Assembly: GCF_902459555.1 (NCBI RefSeq)
Contig: NZ_CABPSM010000001.1
Span: 1 to 64,000, forward strand
DNA from: Pandoraea horticolens
GTDB lineage: Bacteria; Pseudomonadota; Gammaproteobacteria; Burkholderiales; Burkholderiaceae
Direction of reading: 5' to 3'
DNA: 64,000 nucleotides
Shown here: positions 35,908 through 46,400 of the stretch, in pieces
Numbering within the stretch: position 1 is the stretch's first letter
Layout of the letters: each line of letters begins with the position of its first letter
Program-made: the position numbers and the translations under genes
Notes under the pieces: model-generated
Seen by the model: the letters and a program-made list of their open reading frames with translations, nothing else
The model's database searches: none
What the model was told of the DNA's origin: nothing

Positions 35908-37041
35908 ATGATTCTCGGTCAGGAACCGATTCTGCTCACCCCCGGCCCGCTCACCACGTCGCCGGCGACCCGACAGGCCATGCTGCACGATTGGGGCTCG
36001 TGGGACGCCCAATTCAACTGCATCACGGCCTCGCTGTGCCGCGATCTGGTAGACGTCGTGCATGGCGGCGACGACTATGTCTGCGTGCCGCTGCAAGGCT
36101 CGGGCACGTTCTCCGTCGAAGCGGCCATCGGCACGCTCACGCCCCGCGGCGCGCGCATTCTCGTGCCCGATAACGGCGCGTACTGCCAACGCATTCTGAA
36201 AATCTGCCGCTATCTGGGACGCGACGCCGTCGCACTGCCCATCCCCGAAGATCAGGCAGCCGGCGCCGCCGCCATCGACGACATGCTCACGCGGGACCCG
36301 TCTATCACGCACGTTGCGCAGGTGCATCTGGAAACCGGTGCAGGGGTACTCAATCCGCTCGCCGACATCGCACGGGTCTGCCAGAAGCATGGCAAGGGAC
36401 TTATCGTCGACGCCATGAGTTCGTTTGGCGCGGTCGAGATCGACGTGCGGTCGATGCCGTTCGATGCCCTCATCGCCGCGAGCGGCAAGTGCCTCGAAGG
36501 CGTGCCGGGCATGGGCTTCGTGATCGCCAGGAAGTGGGTGCTGGAGGCTAGCGCCGGCAACAGCCATTCGCTGGCGATGGATCTGCACGACCAGTACGCC
36601 TATATGCAGAAGACCATGCAATGGCGCTTCACACCGCCCACGCATGTCGTCGCTGCATTGCGCGCGGCCGTCGATCAGTTCCTGACCGAAGGGGGACAGG
36701 CGGTACGCGGCGAGCGTTACCGGAAGAACTGTCGCACGTTGATCGACGGGATGGCCTCGTTGGGCTTTCGTCCGTTCCTTGCGCCGGAAGTCCAGGCGCC
36801 TGTCATCGTGACGTTTCATGCACCTGCCGACAGCAAGTACGATTTCAAGGCGTTTTACACGGCCGTGCGCGAGCGCGGCTACATCCTCTATCCGGGCAAG
36901 CTCACGCAGATCGAGACGTTCCGCGTCGGCTGTATCGGCGCCATCGACGACAACGAGATGCGCAACGTCGTCACGGCAATTGCGCAGTCGCTGGCGTCGC
37001 TCGGTATTCGGCAAGTGGCGCCACTCACGCGTGCCGCGTAG
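35908..37041 (+). CDS. phnW: 2-Aminoethylphosphonate--pyruvate transaminase
   Basis: A 377-residue fold-type I PLP aminotransferase. It opens with [11 protein letters not shown]. The PLP-binding Asp lies in [11 protein letters not shown], the Schiff-base Lys in [16 protein letters not shown], and phosphate contacts in [10 protein letters not shown]. It transfers the amino group of 2-aminoethylphosphonate to pyruvate, giving phosphonoacetaldehyde and alanine, the first step of the PhnW-PhnY-PhnA route. ATAGGAGG precedes the ATG. It is divergent from the regulator and from phnA/phnY. No PhnX phosphonatase gene is present, so the aldehyde is expected to go to PhnY. Confidence 0.95.
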   Translation: MILGQEPILLTPGPLTTSPATRQAMLHDWGSWDAQFNCITASLCRDLVDVVHGGDDYVCVPLQGSGTFSVEAAIGTLTPRGARILVPDNGAYCQRILKICRYLGRDAVALPIPEDQAAGAAAIDDMLTRDPSITHVAQVHLETGAGVLNPLADIARVCQKHGKGLIVDAMSSFGAVEIDVRSMPFDALIAASGKCLEGVPGMGFVIARKWVLEASAGNSHSLAMDLHDQYAYMQKTMQWRFTPPTHVVAALRAAVDQFLTEGGQAVRGERYRKNCRTLIDGMASLGFRPFLAPEVQAPVIVTFHAPADSKYDFKAFYTAVRERGYILYPGKLTQIETFRVGCIGAIDDNEMRNVVTAIAQSLASLGIRQVAPLTRAA

Positions 37042-37448
37042 GACGCCAGCGGCAAGACAACGGGTGGCCTACGCGGTCGCCCATCTTCGATGATTTCCGC
37101 CAATGTAGGGAATCGTCCGAAACCAGTCATTTCCACCGACGATGCAATGGCATCGCCGCGTCATCGCACGGCCTTGATTCCCCAGCCAATTCCCGCTTCG
37201 CTGCCCGGTCTTTGCCCGCGCGTGCCACCGGCGCGCAACGGGCACCTTCCCATCGCGCTTCCTAGAATGTCCCGCACATCGCCCGCGCATTAGCGCTTCA
37301 TCCGGCAAGACATTAAACGGTTCGCTACACGCATTGACCGTTTGTCGGCCGCTGTCGTCGCCTCCCCCCGAATGTCGGCTGTCATAGGCACGCGCTCGTC
37401 TCGCGCGCCGCCTTCCCGCTCTGCACGTCATTTGAGAACCCGAGCACG
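37042..37448. other. Intergenic region upstream of the autotransporter
   Basis: 407 bp with no gene that I can support. It should contain the phnW terminator and the autotransporter promoter, but I see neither a strong hairpin with T-run nor clear promoter boxes. A short plus-strand open frame (37,090-37,293) is not convincing. Confidence 0.4.
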
Positions 37449-40400
37449 ATGAACAAGCACCTCTATCGGTTGGTATGGCGGCATTGCCGCGTTGACGTCG
37501 TCCCTGCGCCGGAGACTGCCAGTCAAAGTGCGGGCGCACCGGCATCGCGCGTGCGCCGCGCGCGCAGCGGCAAACGCTCGTCATCGCTCCCGCTCCCGCT
37601 CGCGCTTTCGCTCAGCCGCGTTTGCCTTGCATGCATCGCTCTGCTCGCGGCCGCGGCACCCGGGACGGTGTGGGCGGTCTGCACGGCAGCGGGCAGCGCG
37701 GTGACGTGCAGCGGTGCCGCCAATCCGCTGGCCCCGTCGTACGCGAATGCTGCGGATAACCTTCAAGTGAACGTCAACAGCAGCGCAGGCGTGGGGGTAT
37801 TGCTCGGCCTTGGCGGCACGGCGATGTCTCTGACAGGCAACAACGTGACGCTGGTGAATGGCGGCACCATCGACCCCTCCCTGCTCGGCGGCATCGGCAT
37901 CCTTGCGAGTGGCGCCGTCATCGGCAATGCCAATGCGGGTGGCAGTACGCAAACGGTGACAAACGACGCGATCATGCGTGGCACAGTGGGCCTTCTCGGC
38001 GCGAGCCTGCCGGACCTCTCCGGCCTCGCGTTGACGGTGCAGAACGCCACCGGGGGCACCACCACCATCAACAACAGCGGCACCCTCGGCGCCACACCGC
38101 TGCTCGGCATCTCGCTCACTGGCACCGGCAGTGCCCCCATAGCCGCGGCTTACGGAGGCGGGGGCGTGGACTTCAGCAACACGGGCACCGTGCTGGGACG
38201 CATCGCGTTTCAGGCGAACGGAACACCAAGCGCCGGCAACACTTTCACCAACGAGGGTTCGCTTAGTGGCAGCGTCTCGCTCGGCGCAAACAGCACGAAC
38301 ACGTTCACGGCAGTCACCGGCTCGACGGTCGACGATGGCGGCAGCACAGGCCTCGGCGCCCTGAGCGTCGCCGGTTTCGATCTCGCATTTGCGGCCACGG
38401 GGGTGATCGACGCAGGCGCGGGCGGCACCAATTCGCTGGTGCTGCGCAACTCGGCGAACAACGCCTCGACGACCGGCACCGGCGCAATCAACGGGGCGAG
38501 CTATCTGAACTTCTCGCAAGCCACGGTCAGTGGCGGCACGTGGACGCTCCACGGCCCATTGGCCGTCACCTCGACAACGCTTGACGGCGGCCTCAGCATC
38601 TTCGACGACCCCGGCAGCTTCGGCACGGGTTCGCTCACCGTCAACGGCGGTGCCATACAGGCCGCGAGCACCGGGCTGAGCATCGCGCTTCCCGTCATGC
38701 TCGGGACCAATGGCCTGACAATCTCCGGCGCGAATCCGCTCGTCCTCAGCAACGCGGTCACCGGTAGCGGCAGCATGTCGCTGACAGGCACCGGCAGCCT
38801 GACGCTCTCGGGACACAACACCTATTCCGGCGGCACCTCGCTGGCCAGCGGCACGCTGATCGCCGGCAGCAACACGGCGCTCGGTGGCGGCACGGTGCAA
38901 GTGTCGGGCACAGCCGGTGTGCTGGATGCCAGCACCCCCGTCACGCTCGCGAACCGGATCGCGATTGGCGGTGGCAGCACTTTGACACTCGGCGGTAGCG
39001 CACCACTCACCCTGTCGGGGCAAATCACCGGCGGCGGCAGCGTCACCAAACAAGGCGCGCAGACAGTCACGCTCTCCGGCGCCAATACGTTCAGTGGGGG
39101 TATCAACGTTACGGTGGGAACACTGGCGCTGTCGGGCGCCGGCACGTTGCGGATCGGAGGCTCGCCGCTCACGCTCTCGGGGGCTGGGGCGATCTTCGAT
39201 ATGTCGAACGCGGACGGCGACCGGACAATCACCGAGCTGTCGGGCGTCGCGAACACACAAGTCCATCTGGGCAGCCACAACCTCACCCTGGGCAACAGCG
39301 CAGGCGGCGCATTCGCCGGCACGATCAGCGGCACGGGCGGCATCGTCAAGACGAACGGCGACACGCAAACGCTCTCGGGGGCGAATACCTTCACCGGCGG
39401 CACTACGATCAACGCTGGCGGCATCGCACTCGGTGCTGGCGGTTCGCTTGCCAGCACCGGCGCCGTATCGCTGCTCGGCGGGGGCACCACGTTCGACATC
39501 AGTCAGGCGTCCGCGCAAACCATCGGCGCGTTGACCGGCATTGCCAACACATCCATCGCACTGGGCAACAACACGCTGACCTTCGGCGATGCCACCAGCC
39601 AGACGTTCGCCGGGATCTTCACCGGCAGTGGCGGCGGCATCGTGAAGCAAGGCACCGGCTCGATGACGCTGACCGGCACCAATACCGCCGGAGGCGGTAT
39701 CAATGTCCGGGCAGGCACGCTCGTGCTTCAGGGCAGTGCGTTTGCCAACGCCACGCCGCTTGCCCTCACGGGCAACGGCGCCACGCTCGATCTCTCCACG
39801 GCCACCGGCATGACGTTCGGCGCGCTCTCCGGGGTGAACGGATCGACGGTGTTGATCGGCAATCAGACGCTAACCGTCGGCGACGCCGGAAACTCGACGT
39901 TCGGCGGCACGATCTCGGGGGCAGGCGGCATCGTCAAACAGGGCACAGGCTCGCTACTGCTTTCGGGAGCGCAAACCTTCACTGGCGGCATCGATGTCGC
40001 GGCCGGCCGGCTCGCGCTACAGGGCAACAACACGCTCACCGGCAGCAACGTGCTGACCGTTGCCGATGGCGCCACGTTCGATATCGGTGGCGCGGGTTCC
40101 GCGAGCATCGGCTCGCTGATCGGTACGTCCAATAGTCAGGTGACGCTGGGCAGCACCACGCTCACGCTCGGCGATGCGGCCAGCGAGACCTTCGCAGGCA
40201 GCATCGGGGGAACGGGCGGTATCGTCAAAACCGGCGCGGGCACGCAAACGCTGACCGGACAGAACGCATTCACGGGCCAAATCAACATCGTCGGCGGCAC
40301 GCTGGCCCTGAGCGGCACCGGTACCCTCTCGGCCAACCGCGTCAGCATTGCGGGCGGTGCCGCACTCGATATCAGCAACGGCGAAAACCAGACCATCAGC

Positions 40401-43400
40401 GCCTTGTCAGGGGCGGCAGGCAGCACGATCAATCTCGGCGGCAACACGCTCTCCTTTGGCGACAGCAGCAATCGAACCTTCGCGGGCACGCTGACCGGCA
40501 GTGGCGGGAGCATCGCCAAGTTCGGTACGGGCACGCAGACGATTACGGCACCGCAAACGTTCACCGGGAGAATTGTGATCGGCGGCGGCACCCTCGCCAT
40601 AGGGGCGGGCGGCAGTTTGTCGTCGCAGAATGCGGTCACACTGGGCGACAACACAACGGCACTGGACATCAGCGCGGCAGGCAATCAGACCATCGGTTCG
40701 TTAAGCGGCGGCGCCGCACAGGTTTTTCTCGGTTCGAACACGCTGACCTTCGGCGACAACACGGGTGAGACATTCAACGGCAGCATTCACGGCACCGGGG
40801 CACTGGTCAAACAAGGCAGCGGTGTGGGGACGCTGGCCGGCGCCAGCGACTTCACAGGCGGAGTCAACGTCACCGCCGGCGGGCTTCAGTTAGGCAACGC
40901 CAATGCCATCGGGACGGGCGTGCTCACGATGAGCAATGGGACAACGCTCGATACCACGCAGACGCTCACCCTCGGCAACAACATCACGCTGAACGGCACG
41001 TCAGACTTCCTCGGCAGTCGCGATCTGACGTTGACGGGCGGCGTCTCGGGCAACGGCGCATTGCAAAAGGCCGGTGCGGCGACATTGACACTGAACGGTG
41101 CAGGCGGATGGACGGGCGGCACGACGATCAGCGACGGCGTGCTCGCACTCGGTGCCGGAGGCTCGCTTGCCACTCAAGGTGCCGTCGTACTTACCGGCCC
41201 TACGGCAACGTTCGACATTAGCGGCGCGTCGGGCGCACAAACGATCGGCGCACTCTCGGGCACGGGCGGCACGCTCGCCCTGGGCGCCAACACACTGACC
41301 TTTGGCGATGCGAGCGATCAGACATTGGCCGCGACATTGACCGGAACCGGGGGCATCGTCAAGCAGGGCGCGGGGCGCCAAACGCTTTCGACGACGCAGA
41401 CCTTTTCCGGAGGGATCGGCATCGCCAACGGCACGCTGGCACTAGGCAGTGGCACATCGCTTCAAGGGGCGAACGCCTTGACGCTGAGCAGCGCGAACAG
41501 CGCGTTCGACATCAGCCAGGGCGGTACCTCGGTAATTGGTGCGCTGAATGGCGTGACCGGCAGCACCGTATCGCTCGGCTCGCAAACGCTGACATTCGGC
41601 GGGAATAGCGACGCGTCGTTTGGCGGCGCGATTCACGGGGCGGGTGCGCTCGTCAAGACGGGCACCGGCGTACAGACCTTTCTGGGCGCGAGCGATTTCA
41701 CCGGTGGCGTGACCGTGAGCGCAGGCGGCCTCGTCGCAGGTAACGATCACGCTTTCGGCACGGGTGCGCTCACACTCGGCGGCAACACGAGCCTCGACAG
41801 CACGCAGGCGGTCACGCTTGGCAACAACGTCGGTTTGTCGGGGACGTTGACGGTGCTTGGCGGTCACGACCTGACGCTTAACGGCGTATTGTCCGGTGCC
41901 GGCGGGCTGACCAAGCGCGGCGCAGCAACGCTGACGCTGGGTGGCAGCAGCACCTACACCGGAGCGACCATCGTCAACGCGGGCACGCTGGCGCTGGGCG
42001 CCGGGGCGTCGCTCAACGCCTCGGGCACGATCAACATTGCCAGCGGCGCAACGCTCGATCTGTCGGCAGGCAACGGAACGCAGGTCATCGGTGGCATCGA
42101 TGGCGCGGGAACCGTCAACATCGGTGCCCTCGTGACCGAAATCGGTGGCACCGGCAGCGATACCTTCAGCGGCAACCTCACGGGTTCAGGGTCGGTCGTC
42201 AAGATCGGAACCGGCACGGAAACGCTCACCGGACAAAGCACCTATACGGGCGGCACGGTCGTGCGGGTGGGCACCCTGGCATTGGGCGGCGCAGGCACCC
42301 TCGCCCCGAATGGTGCGCTCACGCTGAACAATGCCGGTTCGACGTTCGATATTTCCGGTGCGAACGGATCGAGAGCAGTCGGCGCACTCTCTGCCGATGC
42401 CGCGACCCAAATCCAGCTTGGCAACAACACGCTGACCTTCGGCGACGCGACGAGCCATACCGTCGCGGCGATCATCGGTGGCAGCGGCGGCATCGTCAAA
42501 CGCGGCAGCGGGATAACGACGCTGCTCGGCGCCCAGCAGTACACCGGAACCACGACGATTGCCGATGGCACACTCGCCATCGGCACGACGGGCAACTTGG
42601 GAACCGGTGCGGTCGTGGCATTGACGGGGGCCAATGCCGTGTTCGATGTCAGCGCGGCGGGCAATCAATCCATCGGTCATCTGTCGGGCACCGGCGGCGG
42701 TGTCGTCCTCGGGGGCGGCCGTACCTTGCGTGTGGGCAACAACGACAACGCCACGTTGGCGAGCGCCATTTCAGGCACAGGTGCACTCATCATGGACGGC
42801 AGTGGGCGGTTGACGCTCGGTGGCGTCAACACGTTCACAGGTCACGTGGGCGTGAACAGCGGCACGCTCGCGCTGGGCGCAGGCGGCACGTTATCGAGCG
42901 CGAACGACGTGACGCTCGCGTCCGGCGCAACGTTCGATGTGAGCGCCGCCACGGCCCCCGTCATCGGATCGCTGACGGGGGCCGCCGGCAGTGCGGTCAA
43001 CACGGGCACGCAGGCGCTCACGCTCGGCAGCGCAGGAAATGGAACCTTCACCGGCACGCTGAACGGCACCGGCGGCCTCATCAAGCAGGGCAGTGGCACG
43101 CAAACGCTCGATGGCGGCGCGGCACTGACCGGGAACGTCCGCATCGACGCCGGAACGCTGGCGCTACGCAATGGCACGCAGTTGGGCGGCAACGCGCTCA
43201 CCCTCGACGGCGCGACGGGTGTGCTCGACATCTCGACGGGGCCGAACCAAACCGTCGCGTCAATGGCGGGTGTCGCCGGCAGCAGCATCAACCTCGGCAA
43301 CACGGCACTGACACTCGCCGACGCGGCGGGCAACACATTAGCGTCCGACATTCATGGTGCCGGCGGCAGCCTCGTCAAGCTCGGCAACGGTATGCAAACG

Positions 43401-46400
43401 CTCGCGGGCAACAACGACTTCAGTGGCGGGGTGGACGTTCGGGCCGGCGGCGTCGCGGTGAGCAGCAACACCGCCTTGGGGACGGGTGGCGTGCGCTTCG
43501 CCGACGGCACGTCGCTCGACGCGGCACAAACCAGCACGCTGGGTAATCAGATCACGCTCGCAGGCAATCTCAACGTCGTTGGCTCGAACGATCTCACGCT
43601 CAATGGCGCGATCAGCGGCGTGGGGGGCCTCACGAAGAACGGCGCGGCAACGCTGACCCTCAATGGTCAGAACACATACACCGGTGCGACCCACGTCAAC
43701 ACCGGCACTCTGGCGCTCGGCGCTGGCGCGAGCCTCAACGCGGCAGGCGTCGTCAACGTGGCAACGGGCGCGATGTTCGACCTGTCGGCGGGCAATGGCA
43801 CGCAGACGTTCGGCGCGCTCATGGGCGGCGGCGCCGTCAACATGGGAAGCAACACGCTTGAAGTCGGCGCGAACGGTCTCGACGAAATCTACAGTGGCGG
43901 GATATTGGGCACCGGCACCCTCGTGAAAGTCGGCACGGGGACCGAGACGATGACGGGCGCGAATACGTTCACCGGGGGGACGGTCGTGCAGGCGGGCGCG
44001 CTCGCGTTGGGCGGCGCCGGTACGTTGTCGGCATCGGGCGCCGTCACATTGCAGAACCCGGGGGCGACGCTGGACATTTCCGGCGCGAATGGCAACCGCG
44101 CTATCGGCGCCCTCACGGCACAGGCAGGCACGAGTGTCATGCTGGGCAATAACACGCTGACATTCGGTAACGCGTCGAGCCACACCGTGAGCGGCACGAT
44201 CACGGGCGCGGGCGGCATCGTCAAGCAAGGCAGCGGAACGCAAACGCTCATCGGGCAACAACAGTTCACGGGCACGACCACCATCGCCGATGGCACACTC
44301 GCACTCGGTGCTACAGGGCGGCTTGCGAACAACGCGAATGTCGTCGTGACGGGGGCCAACGCAACGTTCGATATCGCCGCGGCGGGAAGTCAGACGCTTG
44401 GAACGTTGGCGGGCACCGCTGGTCACGTAAACCTCGGCGGCAATACGCTGACGTTCGGCAACGGCAGCAACCTGGCACTGGCTGCGTCCATCGCGGGCGC
44501 TGGCGGCATCGTCAAGACCGGCGCGGGCACGCAAACCCTGACGGGACAAAACACCTTCACCGGTGCCATTCACGTGGTAAGCGGCACGGTCGCGCTCGGC
44601 TCGGGCGGCACACTTTCCGGTGCCAACAACATCACGCTCGCTGCCGGGACGGCGCTGGATATCACGCACGCCACAGCACCCGCCGTTATCGCAGGCATTG
44701 ACGGTGCCACCGGCTCCGCAGTGTCGCTCGGCGCGCAATCACTCACGCTCGGTGGCGGCTCGACGAACAGCACGTTCGATGGCGTCATTAACGGCACAGG
44801 GGGCATCACCAAACAAGGCAACGCCACGGTCACGCTCGGCGGCACCAATACCTACACCGGCGCGACGTCGGTAACCGGCGGCACGTTGGCACTCGGCGCA
44901 TCCGGACAAGTCAGCAGCAGCACGGGTCTGGCGTTGCGCAATGCCGGGTCGACGTTCGATGCCTCCGCATCTGCTGCACCACTGGCATTCGCCTCGCTCG
45001 AAGCGGACACGGGCACACAGCTTGTGCTCGGCAATGGCGGGTTGATCACCGGCGGCAACGGGAATCACTCGTTCGGCGGCACATTGTCGGGTGTGGGCAG
45101 ATTGTTCAAGAACGGGACGGGAACGCTTTCTCTCAGCGCACCGAATACGTTCACCGGCGGCACGACGCTGAACGCCGGGACGCTATCGCTTGGCAACAGC
45201 GCGGCGCTCGGTTCGGGTGGCCTTACGGTGAACGGGAACGGTGCGCTCGCCGCGAATGCGCCGGCCAACGCGCCAGTCGCAATCGGTAACAGTGTGACGC
45301 TAAACAACGGCGCGCCGCTCAGTGTTTCCGGCGCTTCGCCCCTCACCCTCAGCGGCAACGTTTCAGGTACCGGCGGCCTTTCCCTGAACAACCCGCAGGG
45401 AGTCACGCTAAGTGGCAACAACAGCTATTCGGGCGGTACGGCCGTCACCGGGGGGAGTGTCAGCGTCACCTCGCCGACCGGCCTTGGCACTGGCGGGCTC
45501 ACCGTCTCGCAAGGTACGGTGGCGACACAGGGTGTCAACGTCGCATTGCCGTCGTTGAGTGGCACGGCGCAAGGCAGCGTCGCCATCAATGGTGGATCGG
45601 TCACGGTCTCGGCAGGCGCTTTCCCCGGCAGTGTCTCTGGTAGCGGTGGCCTGACCAAAACCGGACCCGGCACACTCACGCTCGGCGGGCAAAACCCGCT
45701 CACCGGACCGACGACCGTGGCGGGCGGCACACTCAGCATCGGCAGTCTTCCGAACTCGCCGGTGACGGTGCAAGCGGGCGCCACGCTCACGACCCCTGCC
45801 CCGGCATCGCCGGGTGTGGATACCGCGCCGTTGCCCCGCAGCAGAAGCGCAGGCGCGTATATGCGGCGGTTAACCGCCAGCACCGGCGCAGGCGCGCAAA
45901 CCGGGCCGCTGACGGCAAGTAGCGGCAGCCAGATCGTTGTCGCCTCCCCCGGCACGACGCTGAGCGTCAATGGCAATCTCACGCTTGCGCCGGGTTCGAC
46001 GCTGCAAGTGAGTGTCGCCCCCGGCACCGCACCCAGTCAGGTGAAAGCGAGCGGCAGTGCATCGATCGGCGGCAGCAATCTTGTCGTCAACGCGGCGCCG
46101 GGCACGCAACCCGCCGACGCCTCGGACGCCGTGATCGTCTCGGCACCCGGCGGCGTCTCCGGGCAATTTGCGTCGACGTCGACCAATCTGCTCTACCTCA
46201 CGCCGCAAGTCAGCTATACGCCGACATCTGCATTGCTGACGTTCGCACCCAACGGTACGCCGTTTCCCGCTGGCGCAGTCACGCCGAATCAGCGGGCGGT
46301 CGCGGAAGCGGTCTCCGCACTCGACGCAGGCAGCGCGCTCTATCAGGCCGCGCTCGGTCTGAGCGCCGCGTCGGCACCCGCAGCCTTCGAGAGTCTCGAC

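Noticed and set aside
37581-39650. 689-codon minus-strand open frame, and others, within the autotransporter gene
   Set aside because: They are shadows of the repetitive Gly/Thr/Asn coding sequence on the plus strand; no ribosome sites or domains.
38800-45700. Regularly spaced short DNA repeats that could suggest a CRISPR or satellite array
   Set aside because: They are in frame and encode variable beta-strand repeats of the autotransporter passenger; spacing and sequence are not CRISPR-like.
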